Assembly: GCA_016718875.1 (NCBI GenBank)
Contig: JADKBL010000014.1
Location: forward strand, 1-64,000
DNA: 64,000 nucleotides
From: Bacteroidota bacterium
Lineage (GTDB): Bacteria > Bacteroidota > Bacteroidia > Bacteroidales > VadinHA17
Direction: 5' to 3'
Below the pieces are notes generated by a model that saw only the letters and a list, made by a program, of their open reading frames with translations, did not search any database and had not been told where the DNA came from. Of the stretch, positions 42,919 through 51,955 are shown one piece after another. Position 1 is the stretch's first letter, and each line of letters begins with the position of its first letter. Position numbers and translations under genes: made by a program.

Positions 42919-44364
42919 CTAATACACCGCTTTCAACACCCAGACATACTTTGAAGGAGGATTATTCCTTACTTTTTCAGGCATTGTGACACTGAATCCG
43001 GTTTCAGTTTTACTCCATTTCAACGTAGTTCCTGTCCCGCACATACTTACTTTTGCTCCTTTGGGCAGGGAAAATTTTGTCATCCCTATCTGTGATGGCA
43101 TTTTTTCCCCATCCTCAGCCAGGTAGTATATATAAATTGTATTATTCCCTTTTTTTGATATGCAGACCTTGCCTTCCTTATAGGGTTCCAGTGCACGGGT
43201 GCCATATATTGCCTCTCCGTTAACTTTCATCCAGCTCCCCATATCCTCAAGGAGCTTATAGGCCTCATCGTGCCACTGTCCCTTTGGTCCGGGACCAATA
43301 TTCAGTAAAAGATTACCGCCTTTAATTACAATATCAACCAGCATGTGTACAGCTTCAGTACTTGTAATATATTTAGCATCCGGCTTCCATGACCAGCTCT
43401 CTCCGGCAACTATACATGATTCCCAGGGATATGGCAAAGCATGATCCGGAACCCTGTTCTCAGGAGTAAGGTAATTCTGATTCTTGCCATATACTGCCCT
43501 GTCTACTACAATCATCCCGGGTTGCTTCTCCCTTACTTTCGTAACCAGCTCATCCATCCTGATATCCTGACTCTGTATTCTGGCAAAATTATAACCCGGT
43601 GATTGAATATGCCGTCTTATGTCCTCTTTTGACATTTTCTGAACCTGTCCCCCGTCGAGCCATAGAATATCAAGCTTTCCATAATCACCTCCTGTCAGTT
43701 CCATTATCTGCCCATGTGTGAACTGTACAAAATTTTCCCATCTCTCAGGATATTTTGAAATATCATAGTTGGGATTTCTGTCTGGGGTCGCAAAATTTGG
43801 CCACCAGTAGTATTCACTGTGCCAGTCGGGCTTGGAAAAATATGCCCCGGCCCATAATCCCTCAGCCCTGAAAGCATTGAATACCTCTTTGGCAATATTA
43901 GATTTAGGATTTGTATGAAAAGGTGTTTTCGGACTTGTAATCCTGTAGTCGGTCAGCTTTGTATCAAACATGCTGAAGCCATCATGATGTTTGGTGGTAA
44001 AAACCACATATTTCATCCCTGCATTCTTTGCGGCTTTTGCCCATCGTACCGGATCAAAATCCACCGGATTAAATGTAGTCTGCAGGTTTTCATAATCCCT
44101 TTTGTATTCAACATAATTGGGATTGTCTCTTCTGCACCAGGCTTCATCTTCCGCACATATTGACCATGATTCTACAATTCCCCACTGGCTGTATGTGCCC
44201 CAGTGCATAAGAAGTCCGAATTTCAGATCCTGCCATTCCCCGAGTTTTTTTAATACAAGAGGATCGGTTTCAGGTACATATCTTTCATCTTCCTGGGCAG
44301 ATAAAGATGCGATGTTGACCCATAAAAGAACAATAAGAATCAACTTTCCGAATTTTAGATTCAT
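42919..44364 (-). CDS. Secreted alpha-L-fucosidase, GH29 (second copy)
   Basis: This 481-residue enzyme has a signal peptide (LILIVLLWVNIASLSAQ) and a full GH29 domain: LKFGLLMHWGTYSQWGIVESW, MKYVVFTTKHHDGFSMFDT, and LDILWLDGGQV with the nucleophile Asp (at about residue 229). A C-terminal beta domain follows. The enzyme should release L-fucose in the periplasm or outside. It lies 16 bases after the GNAT-like gene on the same strand. It is much closer to the classical GH29 pattern than the first copy. Confidence 0.92.
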   Translation of the reverse strand: MNLKFGKLILIVLLWVNIASLSAQEDERYVPETDPLVLKKLGEWQDLKFGLLMHWGTYSQWGIVESWSICAEDEAWCRRDNPNYVEYKRDYENLQTTFNPVDFDPVRWAKAAKNAGMKYVVFTTKHHDGFSMFDTKLTDYRITSPKTPFHTNPKSNIAKEVFNAFRAEGLWAGAYFSKPDWHSEYYWWPNFATPDRNPNYDISKYPERWENFVQFTHGQIMELTGGDYGKLDILWLDGGQVQKMSKEDIRRHIQSPGYNFARIQSQDIRMDELVTKVREKQPGMIVVDRAVYGKNQNYLTPENRVPDHALPYPWESCIVAGESWSWKPDAKYITSTEAVHMLVDIVIKGGNLLLNIGPGPKGQWHDEAYKLLEDMGSWMKVNGEAIYGTRALEPYKEGKVCISKKGNNTIYIYYLAEDGEKMPSQIGMTKFSLPKGAKVSMCGTGTTLKWSKTETGFSVTMPEKVRNNPPSKYVWVLKAVY

Positions 44365-44380
44365 ATGGATACTTTTTTAA

Positions 44381-45508
44381 TTATGAAAAATCAAACCCCG
44401 AGATATAAGCAGGTGCATCATAGAAGACCTCTTTATCCAAATCAGTCATATTGATGAACTTTGTATAAACCAGTCCGGGTTTGGCATTCAGCATCCTGTT
44501 AAGCGCACCCATTTTTACCCCGGTCCTGATCTTATCATAAAGATCGCTTCGGTCATCAAGCCATGTCAGGCCAGTGTTGAATCCTTCCCGTGCGCAGGCT
44601 GTTTCAAAAAGAGGAGCAAGAAGATCTTCATGACCTGTTGTGCAATATATAGAATCAAAAACCAGGTATCTGAACTCCCCCGGACGAAATAACCTCCTGA
44701 AATAAGGCATCTTTGGCAGAATTTTCATCATAACCCAACCCCATACACCCGGAATATCATATACTTTATAGGATGTTGGTATTGCACAGACTCCTGCAAG
44801 AATTTCGTCCCCTTCCTTAAGTACATAATATTTATCGCCATGAAATGAATAGGCGGTAGTAAAAAAAGAATAACTCCTGTAGAAATCATTGAGAAGCTTT
44901 TCCATTTCTGATTTCCCGGAAGCGGGAAGAATTGAAACCCTCTCGTCGGATTTTGGTGAAAAGCGGCTGAAAGCAAGAGTTAGGAATGAGCGGATATATT
45001 CATACCCGGCCTGATGTACAATATTCTTTGACCTTTCATTCTTGCTTTCCAGAAAGGCATACATGATATGTTTGTCTCCCTCAAAAACTTCATCCAGTTC
45101 CAGAAGATGAGGCTTACTGAATATTTCAAGTGTCTTCTGCTTGAAATTGTCATCCTTTTCATGGTTTATCAGAGGATGTGTCCTCTTTCTCCAGTCGGGT
45201 GCTGACTGGTAGGTTGACTGAAAAGCCAGGTAACGAAGATAAGATGAAGGATATCTGAGTCTCCCCTGACCTGAAATCCGGTAGCATGATCCTACGGTTC
45301 CGGTTATCTGATTCTTTTTATAAAGGGAAATAAATCGGATCTGATCTTTGTATGCAGCTATTCTGGAAGCAATATTTGAGAGTGAAAACCTTAATCCGCC
45401 TTCCGACCCCTGGACTGCATGATTAAGAATATCAAGAATACCTTCATTGGCATGATCAGTAACTCTTACCTCCAGTCCCTGAAACGTGAATAAACTCCTT
45501 TCAAACAT
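44381..45508 (-). CDS. GNAT-like protein of unknown function
   Basis: The 375-residue protein looks like two acetyltransferase-type folds in tandem; RFISLYKKNQITGTVGSCYRIS and KYYVLKEGDEILAGVCAIPTSYKVYDIPG have the central-strand pattern of GNAT proteins. No clear acetyl-CoA P-loop (Q/R-x-x-G-x-G/A) was found, so the activity is uncertain. I take the ATG at 45508; an upstream TTG would overlap the DUF4197 gene. Membrane segments are absent. Confidence 0.55.
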   Translation of the reverse strand: MFERSLFTFQGLEVRVTDHANEGILDILNHAVQGSEGGLRFSLSNIASRIAAYKDQIRFISLYKKNQITGTVGSCYRISGQGRLRYPSSYLRYLAFQSTYQSAPDWRKRTHPLINHEKDDNFKQKTLEIFSKPHLLELDEVFEGDKHIMYAFLESKNERSKNIVHQAGYEYIRSFLTLAFSRFSPKSDERVSILPASGKSEMEKLLNDFYRSYSFFTTAYSFHGDKYYVLKEGDEILAGVCAIPTSYKVYDIPGVWGWVMMKILPKMPYFRRLFRPGEFRYLVFDSIYCTTGHEDLLAPLFETACAREGFNTGLTWLDDRSDLYDKIRTGVKMGALNRMLNAKPGLVYTKFINMTDLDKEVFYDAPAYISGFDFS

Positions 45509-45527
45509 TTTTTCCGGGGCTCTTAGT

Positions 45528-46280
45528 TTATTTAGTGTCCAGGCTGCCAAATACTCGCTGAAGCAAAGGTGAAATACGGGCTGAAACGTTTTTTCTGATC
45601 TTAAGCTCTTCTGCCTCGGTCTTCAGGAAAATGCCATCAAGTGCTTTTTTTGTCAGATAATCATTAAGGTCGGTATTTACAGGTTTCAGATTGGCAAGTC
45701 TGCCGGCTACAGAGTTGGCAAGACTGTTCCATTTCCCTGTCAGAGTGGTCCACGAATCCATTGTGGAAATATTGCCAACGAGGTCTTTATCTGTTGATGC
45801 CTGTATTTTAGGCTTATAAAGCGAGTACAACTCAGTATATGTTGTATTTTTCAGATAGGATGTTGCGGCATTATCAGTTCCCCTCAGGATATTAAAAGCA
45901 TCTTTTACTGTCATCTGCCTTATGCTGTTTTCAAATACCGGTGCTGCATCTTTGGCAGCATCCTCTGCTGCCCTGTTAATCCTTAGAATAACATCTTCAA
46001 CAAGCTTGTCTCCTCCTGGTATCTTTGAAATATTATCGACTATTACCCTGGCCTCTTCAGGAAGAAGTATCTTCACTGCCATGTCTCCAAAGTATCCATT
46101 TTCAGCAGATAAAATACCGGAAGAATTTTTAGCTCCGGTAATTAGTGCTTCCTTAAGCCCTCTTGCTACTTCATCTTCGGTAAGAGGAGCCGGAACTGAG
46201 GTCTGCATAACATTCATCAGCTCTGCGCATGCTGTTAATAAAATAACAGCAAATACGGGCAATAGGTATTTCTTCTTCAT
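45528..46280 (-). CDS. DUF4197 lipoprotein
   Basis: The 250-residue product begins with a lipoprotein signal (MKKKYLLPVFAVILLTACAE, Cys18). It then shows DUF4197 landmarks: EVARGLKEALITGAKNSS, YFGDMAVKILLPEEARVI, GTDNAATSYLKNTTYTELYSLYKPKI and the end SARISPLLQRVFGSLDTK. It is helical and likely periplasmic. Its function is unknown. It lies 23 bases after ispD. Confidence 0.88.
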   Translation of the reverse strand: MKKKYLLPVFAVILLTACAELMNVMQTSVPAPLTEDEVARGLKEALITGAKNSSGILSAENGYFGDMAVKILLPEEARVIVDNISKIPGGDKLVEDVILRINRAAEDAAKDAAPVFENSIRQMTVKDAFNILRGTDNAATSYLKNTTYTELYSLYKPKIQASTDKDLVGNISTMDSWTTLTGKWNSLANSVAGRLANLKPVNTDLNDYLTKKALDGIFLKTEAEELKIRKNVSARISPLLQRVFGSLDTK

Positions 46281-46303
46281 ATAATTCTTCCTAAAGCACT
46301 AAA

Positions 46304-46975
46304 TCAGGAAAATAATGGCAGCAATGCCTTTGAAATAACAAGATCCTCCGGATTTGTGATCTTGATATTTTCTCTGTTGCCTTCAACAAGATTAATCTTC
46401 TCACCTATGTTTTCAAGCACTGTGGCATCATCCGTAAATTCACATTTGTAATCCTGCCTGTAGGCTTTTTTCAGCAAACTGGCATTAAATACCTGCGGTG
46501 TCTGAATCTGCCTTACCTGCAATCTGTTTATCGGATGGCTTCCATCATCTGTTACCATTCTGAGTGACTCTGCAACCGTAATAGCTGGAATTGCATTGCC
46601 AAGCTTTTCTGCTGTATCAAAACATTTCTTAATTGTTTCAATAGTTACAAAAGGCCGAACCCCGTCATGTATTGCCACTAATCCAGTTTCGTTCACAAAT
46701 TGAAGTCCGTTCCTTACAGAATAAAATCTGGCCGACCCTCCTTTTACAAGAGTCTGAGGGACTGAGAATTTATATTTAGCCTGGAGTTCAACCCAGTGAC
46801 GGAGCTGGTTCTCAGGCAGTACCGTGATTATCTCGATTGATTCATTAAAAGATTTAAATCTTTCAATGGTATGCATCAAAACAGGTCTTCCTGCCAGCTC
46901 AAGGAACTGCTTGGGCACTTCAGCACCCATTCTTTTTCCGCTTCCTCCCGCAACAATAACAACGTATAACTGCAT
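46304..46975 (-). CDS. ispD: 2-C-methyl-D-erythritol 4-phosphate cytidylyltransferase
   Basis: This is a 223-residue enzyme of the non-mevalonate isoprenoid pathway that joins CTP and methylerythritol phosphate. The N-terminus VIVAGGSGKRMGAEVPKQFLELAGRPVL is the CTP-binding loop, AIHDGVRPFV is the metal-binding motif, and IQTPQVFNASLLKKAY with FTDDATVLE completes the pattern. It is full length and sits in line with the acyl-CoA ligase gene, 92 bases downstream of it. Confidence 0.95.
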   Translation of the reverse strand: MQLYVVIVAGGSGKRMGAEVPKQFLELAGRPVLMHTIERFKSFNESIEIITVLPENQLRHWVELQAKYKFSVPQTLVKGGSARFYSVRNGLQFVNETGLVAIHDGVRPFVTIETIKKCFDTAEKLGNAIPAITVAESLRMVTDDGSHPINRLQVRQIQTPQVFNASLLKKAYRQDYKCEFTDDATVLENIGEKINLVEGNRENIKITNPEDLVISKALLPLFS

Positions 46976-46983
46976 ATATATGT

Positions 46984-47064
46984 GTATGTTATCCTTATAA
47001 ATTCCTCAAACCAGCCTCCCCTTGGGCCTGCGCCGAGCGAAGCCTCGGTGGGGGTTGGGGGGTG
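46984..47064. repeat. C/G-rich intergenic repeat
   Basis: CCTCCCCTTGGGCCTGCGCC, then GAGCGAAGCCTCGG and GTGGGGGTTGGGGGGTG, sits between the ispD start and the acyl-CoA ligase stop. It contains short hairpins and resembles the C-rich units around the DUF559 gene in composition. Confidence 0.5.
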
Positions 47065-47067
47065 CTA

Positions 47068-48720
47068 TTATTCTTTCGTATACAAAAACCTTTTAATACT
47101 TCTCTTTGGTGTTTTCACAAACTCTTCAGGATGTTCCCTGTATTTAGTCACAACCATGAATTCCGGAAGCCTTTCATTTACCTCTTTCCTGGTCTGCTCC
47201 AGCATTGCCAGAAACTGCTCATCAGAAATATTATCTTTCTTCAACATCTCATAGTCGGGGTAAACAAGGGCAACCAGTTTATTATCTTCAGATATCACCA
47301 GTGATTCAACAATGTAATTCTTATTATTTATCATCGATTCAATCTCTTCAGGATAGATGTTCTTTCCCGAAGGGCCAAGTATCATACTTTTACTTCTCCC
47401 TTTTATATAAATATTACCATCCTTGTCTATTACGCCAAGGTCGCCTGTATGCATCCACCCTTTGCTGTCAATCATCTCACTGGTGGCTTTCTCATTCTTG
47501 TAGTATCCCAGCATGACATTTTCTCCACGGAGTATAATCTCTCCTACAATCTTTTCAGGATCAGGAGAATCAATTTTCACTTCGAGTGTATCGACAGACT
47601 TACCTGAAGCACCTAATTTTGTTTTATCCCATGATCTGTAACTGATCAATGGTCCGCATTCAGTCATACCATATCCAACAGTAAACCTGAATCCTATCTT
47701 CCGGAAAAATTTCTCAGCATCTGCATTAAAGGCAGCACCTCCGATAACAACCTCCTTAAAGCGGCCACCAAATGTGTCTACAAGCTTCTCTCTTATTTTT
47801 TTGTGAAGAAGTATATTAATACCGGGTATTGCGAGAAGAAACTTCATTTTGGGCTGGCTGATGACAGGAAGAAGTTGCTTCTTGTAAATCTTTTCAATCA
47901 CCAGAGGTACCGACAGTATAAGTCTTGGCCTTATCTCCTTGAAAGCCTGGATCAGAATCTGTGGTGAAGGTGTCTTTGTAAGTATTGTAATGTGACAGCC
48001 ATATGTGAAGGGAAAGAGAAATTCGAATGCACATCCGTATGTATGTGCAAGGGGAAGAAATGAAACAACAGGATCTCCCGATTCAAGAGGCATATTCTTC
48101 TGTGCATACCTTACATTACATGCAAGGCTGTTATGTGTAATCATAACACCCTTTGAGAACCCGGTGGTCCCGGAAGTATAGCTGATTACTGCAAGCTTGT
48201 CATTTGAGATGTCAGAGAATTTTACATCCTCCTGGTTCAGGTCGGGATATGCTTTTGAATATTTCTCATCAACAGTATTGAAGGCATCCTTCACAGCATG
48301 GCTGACAGAGGTTATAAGTCTGAAATCGTCGAGTGAGAGAACTCCTGCTACAGCTGGCATCTTGCTGATGTCAAGTGTCTCAAAGATTTTATCGTCAGCA
48401 AGTAATAACTTTGAATCGGAATGATTGATAATGTTAGTAAGATCATCAGGTTTAAAGTCAGGAAGAACTGGCACAATAACAGCACCGTATGTAACTGTTG
48501 CCAGATAGGTAATGCACCAGTTTGCTGAGTTCCTTCCTACAAGTGCTATTTTGTCTCCTTCCTCAATGCCTGAGCCTTTAAAGAGGATATGCATCTTAAG
48601 TATTTTCTCGGCTATTCTCCTGTATGAATACCCCGGTTCCTTGTAATTCGATAAAGCTTCAATTCTCCAGTTCTTTTTGATGCTTTGTTCGATGTACCCG
48701 ATTAATCTTTCCTGGATCAT
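47068..48720 (-). CDS. AMP-dependent acyl-CoA synthetase (long-chain fatty acid-CoA ligase)
   Basis: The 550-residue enzyme has the adenylate-forming motifs: YTSGTTGFSKGVMITHNSL (A3 P-loop), VGYGMTECGPLIS (A5), GWMHTGDLG (A7) and IKGRSKSMILGPSGKNIYPEEIE (A8/A10 hinge). It activates a carboxylic acid as acyl-AMP and then acyl-CoA. The shape fits long-chain fatty acids. It is cytoplasmic or membrane-associated. The gene follows the small membrane protein gene by 13 bases. Confidence 0.9.
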   Translation of the reverse strand: MIQERLIGYIEQSIKKNWRIEALSNYKEPGYSYRRIAEKILKMHILFKGSGIEEGDKIALVGRNSANWCITYLATVTYGAVIVPVLPDFKPDDLTNIINHSDSKLLLADDKIFETLDISKMPAVAGVLSLDDFRLITSVSHAVKDAFNTVDEKYSKAYPDLNQEDVKFSDISNDKLAVISYTSGTTGFSKGVMITHNSLACNVRYAQKNMPLESGDPVVSFLPLAHTYGCAFEFLFPFTYGCHITILTKTPSPQILIQAFKEIRPRLILSVPLVIEKIYKKQLLPVISQPKMKFLLAIPGINILLHKKIREKLVDTFGGRFKEVVIGGAAFNADAEKFFRKIGFRFTVGYGMTECGPLISYRSWDKTKLGASGKSVDTLEVKIDSPDPEKIVGEIILRGENVMLGYYKNEKATSEMIDSKGWMHTGDLGVIDKDGNIYIKGRSKSMILGPSGKNIYPEEIESMINNKNYIVESLVISEDNKLVALVYPDYEMLKKDNISDEQFLAMLEQTRKEVNERLPEFMVVTKYREHPEEFVKTPKRSIKRFLYTKE

Positions 48721-48733
48721 AAACTATAGTTTT

Positions 48734-49120
48734 TTAAATGAAATACATTACTAAAAGGGCGATTATTGAAAGCATATTTACGATAGTGAAAAAGTAATTA
48801 TAGCCTTCTCTTTTTTTAGCAAACTGTCCAAGTTTTCTGGCAAATATCCCGATAGTGGGAACAAACAGGACCAGCAGGAAGGCAAAAAACTCTATCCCGA
48901 AAAAGACCTTTTCAAGTCCTCCGTTTACGAGTGTCGACATATAAATAATAATCAGCAAAACCAGAAGGTAAAAAAGATAACTCCCTTTCAGAAGAAGAGT
49001 TGATACCAGTCTGCGTTTATGCAACTGATGAGGTTTCAGATAAGCATATGCCAGGGCAAAAACAATTATTATAAATACTACTCCGAGAATGTGATTAAGA
49101 ATTTCAATAAAATTCGCCAT
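48734..49120 (-). CDS. Small four-helix membrane protein
   Basis: The 128-residue protein has about four hydrophobic helices (LGVVFIIIVFALAYAYL, LFYLLVLLIIIYM, EFFAFLLVLFVPTIGIF, TIVNMLSIIALLVMYFI). No family was recognised. It is placed 11 bases after the first ROK gene and 13 before the ligase gene. Confidence 0.65.
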   Translation of the reverse strand: MANFIEILNHILGVVFIIIVFALAYAYLKPHQLHKRRLVSTLLLKGSYLFYLLVLLIIIYMSTLVNGGLEKVFFGIEFFAFLLVLFVPTIGIFARKLGQFAKKREGYNYFFTIVNMLSIIALLVMYFI

Positions 49121-49131
49121 GGCATATATTA

Positions 49132-50106
49132 TTAGTTAGGTTCGCGGGAGGACCATACAAGAGAGCTGGCCCCCAGCACTGCTGCATTCTGTGTACTTAA
49201 CTCGGATGCAAGCAGTTTAACCTTCCCCTTGTAAATGCTGAGAAGGTTTTCTTCCATATACTCCTTGGCCGGCTCAAATATCAGATCCTTTGCAAGAGCA
49301 AGCCCTCCGAAAAGAAATATTGCTTCAGGATTTGTATGGGCAACAACATCGGCCAGCTTGAAACCAAGCATCCTGCCGGTATGAGTAAAGGCTCTTTTTG
49401 CAATATAATCACCATTTAATGCCGCATCGTGGATCATCTTGGAATCGAGTTCCTCAAAACTGTATTTCCTGAGCTCACTGGGCTGAAGTGAGTCTGCCAT
49501 TATCTTCAAAAGTGATCTTTTAAGACCTGTTGCAGAAACATATGTCTCAAGACACCCTTTTCTTCCGCATCCGCAATCGCGGTTCGATGGACCCGGCCGA
49601 ATTGCCGTATGCCCTATCTCTCCGGCAAAACCATCATGACCATAAACCAGCTTGCCGTCAATAACGAAACCACTTCCAAGTCCTGTTCCAAGGGTAATAA
49701 CAACGAAGTTTTTCATCCCCCTTGCACCGCCGTAGATCATCTCACCAACAGCAGCAGCATTGGCATCGTTTGTAACAATTACAGGAAGGTCTGTGTGCCT
49801 GTTGAAGATCTCTGCAAAAGGGATAACTCCCTTAAAGGGCAGATCGGCAGCATGTTCAATGGTACCCTTGTTTATGTTTCCCATTGGGGCTCCTACACCG
49901 AAGCCAATTATATTTACGTCATTCCCCAGTTTATGGGCTGTTACCATTATCTTCTCATAGAGAGCTGCAATATATACCTCAACCTCTTCATAGTGAGCTG
50001 TCTTTATTGAGTCATCAGCGAGGATCTTTCCATCCCTCTCAACGAAACCAAAAACAGTATTTGTGCCGCCAATATCTATACCGACTGCAACATCCTTTTT
50101 TGCCAT
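49132..50106 (-). CDS. ROK-family sugar kinase (copy 1)
   Basis: The 324-residue protein has the ATP-binding start VAVGIDIGGTNTVFGFV, the catalytic region VTNDANAAAVGEMIYGG, ITLGTGLGSGFVIDGKL, EIGHTAI and the ROK zinc motif CGCGRKGCLETYVSATG. No DNA-binding domain is present, so it is a kinase rather than a NagC-type regulator. Likely substrates are glucose, N-acetylglucosamine or another amino sugar. It is 41 bases after the SIS gene and closely related to the ROK gene at 54049. Confidence 0.9.
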   Translation of the reverse strand: MAKKDVAVGIDIGGTNTVFGFVERDGKILADDSIKTAHYEEVEVYIAALYEKIMVTAHKLGNDVNIIGFGVGAPMGNINKGTIEHAADLPFKGVIPFAEIFNRHTDLPVIVTNDANAAAVGEMIYGGARGMKNFVVITLGTGLGSGFVIDGKLVYGHDGFAGEIGHTAIRPGPSNRDCGCGRKGCLETYVSATGLKRSLLKIMADSLQPSELRKYSFEELDSKMIHDAALNGDYIAKRAFTHTGRMLGFKLADVVAHTNPEAIFLFGGLALAKDLIFEPAKEYMEENLLSIYKGKVKLLASELSTQNAAVLGASSLVWSSREPN

Positions 50107-50147
50107 TTTATTATTTTTATCCTAATATAACTATGTCAGATTCTTCT

Positions 50148-51164
50148 CTATCCGCCGAAATATTCGTTTCCAACCTTACGGGCACGTACCGGTTTGTCAA
50201 GGTTTATCCCAAGGGCTATTCCGGTTTCAACAAGCACATTCCATCCTGCTGTAAGCTGAACATATTCAGCATGTTCTCCTCCATCAGGGATTATTATTGT
50301 TGGGAAGATTGTCTGTTTGGTTGAAATTGCAATAATATTCATCCCGACTCCTTTAACAAGACACTCATTGAATTTTTCCTGCTCGGCTTCAAACGGATCG
50401 ATCCAGATAAGAACCTCACTCTTGTCCATCACTTCCTCAATACCATGCACCGCAAAAGTTCCCTCGAGATATGCTGATTTCTTCCTTGTTATCTCATTGG
50501 TCTTAAGTGCAAGTTCTTCCGCAACACCATTATTGCGTCCTGCAAAATAAATGATGCTGGCTTTCCTGATAATATCCGTTACTGAAGAATCTATTTTAAG
50601 TGTAAGTGCCTGTTCTGTTTTATCAGCAAGCTCTTTCAACCCTTCCATTTTAACGCCATGAATTTTCCTGAGAAGTGCATCGTAGAAAAGTCCCTGTTCA
50701 ACAACAGATTTTGTTGCAGCAACAGCATCTTCTTTACCGCATGTCAGAACATGTGTTGCATCTGCCAGCTCACCCAGCTTTGTTCCCTGGTTAGCTGTCA
50801 GTCCGAATATTGCATTATGATTCTGCTTCTTCAATGCTGTCACCAGCCTGATAACCTCTTTTGTCTGTCCCGAGTTGGAAGCAGCAAATACCGCGAAATC
50901 TTTGAGTCCATATTCCATGGCCTGGGTACTTCCTTCTGTAACAACAGGCATTGCAAATGATTTCTGCAGCGACCTCTGAATAGCTCTTTTGGCAGGAAAT
51001 ATCCTGCTGCTGCCTTCTCCTGTGAGGAAGAGTCCCTTCTTCGATTTTACGGCATCAGCAAATTTTCCTGAAAAGCCCTGGTCAAAATTTTTAATAATAC
51101 CCGGAGTCTCCATCATTTCCCTTACAAGGGCATATTTGCTATATTTTTCTTCTTTAAGATTCAT
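50148..51164 (-). CDS. SIS-domain sugar-phosphate isomerase/deaminase
   Basis: The 338-residue protein has two SIS domains: GEGSSRIFPAKRAIQ with FAASNSGQTKEVI, and YFAGRNNGVAEELALKTNEITRKKSAYLEGTFAVHGIEEVM. The second matches the isomerase half of GlmS, including a HG motif near the active site. No glutaminase domain is present. Proteins of this type (AgaS- or FrlB-like) remove or move the amino group of hexosamine-6-phosphates. Its place between the PIG-L deacetylase and ROK genes suggests a glucosamine-6-phosphate deaminase. The 5-base gap to the PIG-L gene points to one operon. Confidence 0.82.
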   Translation of the reverse strand: MNLKEEKYSKYALVREMMETPGIIKNFDQGFSGKFADAVKSKKGLFLTGEGSSRIFPAKRAIQRSLQKSFAMPVVTEGSTQAMEYGLKDFAVFAASNSGQTKEVIRLVTALKKQNHNAIFGLTANQGTKLGELADATHVLTCGKEDAVAATKSVVEQGLFYDALLRKIHGVKMEGLKELADKTEQALTLKIDSSVTDIIRKASIIYFAGRNNGVAEELALKTNEITRKKSAYLEGTFAVHGIEEVMDKSEVLIWIDPFEAEQEKFNECLVKGVGMNIIAISTKQTIFPTIIIPDGGEHAEYVQLTAGWNVLVETGIALGINLDKPVRARKVGNEYFGG

Positions 51165-51169
51165 GACAT

Positions 51170-51940
51170 TCAGATTTTATTGATAAGAAATTCATTTAAA
51201 TCATTCTGGACCTGCGGATCTTTCTGGAAACCACCACCGAGATGCTGCCAGTATACTTCAGCATACTCAACACCCACCATTTTTCCGTAGTTCTTATTCC
51301 CCTGCAGTACAAATCCGAAGAAATCATCCATTTTGTGCATATGCTTCATCAGGTCGATCTGCGAAATATGATACCCGAGCATTTTCTTTTTGGTCTCAAT
51401 AACTGAAGTTACATCAACATAGAAATGTGGAGGAACAATCTGTGAACCAAGCGGATCCGAAAGAGTTAATGGTGATGAATGGTAGAGCAAAGGAGTTATC
51501 TCAACCGGAGGTTCAGAAACAGGTACCGTATCAAGTGATGAAACCATAGCCGCCGCTTCAACAATGTTAGCTGTGGTACGGTGATCAGTATGATAGTCAT
51601 TAGGCAGGTGAGTGAAGATCACTCCCGCTTTTACCTTCCTGATGAGAGATATGACTTTCAGCCTGAATTCCTTTGAATCGAAAAGAAATCCATCCACTCC
51701 GCCGAGGGTATAGTATTCCGCATCAAGGACAGCTGCAGCCTTCTTTGCCTCTTCAAAACGCACCCTGGCTGTCTCTTCCATATTCATTTTGCAGCCACCC
51801 AGGTCGCCTCCGGTCATTGTGGCAATCACTATTTTGTAGCCTTTGTCCTTCAGAAGCTTCAGTACTCCGGCATTCCACGCTTCAGCATCATCGGGATGTG
51901 CATTGATCGACAATGCAACTTTATTAAATACTTTGGTCAT
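51170..51940 (-). CDS. PIG-L/LmbE-family deacetylase
   Basis: The 256-residue enzyme shows the zinc site AHPDDAEAWNAG near the N-terminus and HTDHRTT further on (HLPNDYHTDHRTTANIVEAAA), the two hallmark motifs of LmbE-like N-acetyl-sugar deacetylases. No signal peptide is visible, so it is cytoplasmic. In this operon it could deacetylate an N-acetylhexosamine derivative. It lies 15 bases after the PFK gene and 5 before the SIS gene. Confidence 0.85.
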   Translation of the reverse strand: MTKVFNKVALSINAHPDDAEAWNAGVLKLLKDKGYKIVIATMTGGDLGGCKMNMEETARVRFEEAKKAAAVLDAEYYTLGGVDGFLFDSKEFRLKVISLIRKVKAGVIFTHLPNDYHTDHRTTANIVEAAAMVSSLDTVPVSEPPVEITPLLYHSSPLTLSDPLGSQIVPPHFYVDVTSVIETKKKMLGYHISQIDLMKHMHKMDDFFGFVLQGNKNYGKMVGVEYAEVYWQHLGGGFQKDPQVQNDLNEFLINKI

Positions 51941-51955
51941 GATATAAGGTTTTGG

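Noticed and set aside
31239..45508. Polysaccharide utilization locus
   Set aside because: Two GH29 enzymes and a DUF1080 protein are present, but no SusC/SusD pair, sulfatase or hybrid sensor was found.
49132..50106. ROK proteins as NagC/Mlc-type regulators
   Set aside because: Both copies begin directly with the ATP-binding motif and lack an N-terminal DNA-binding domain.
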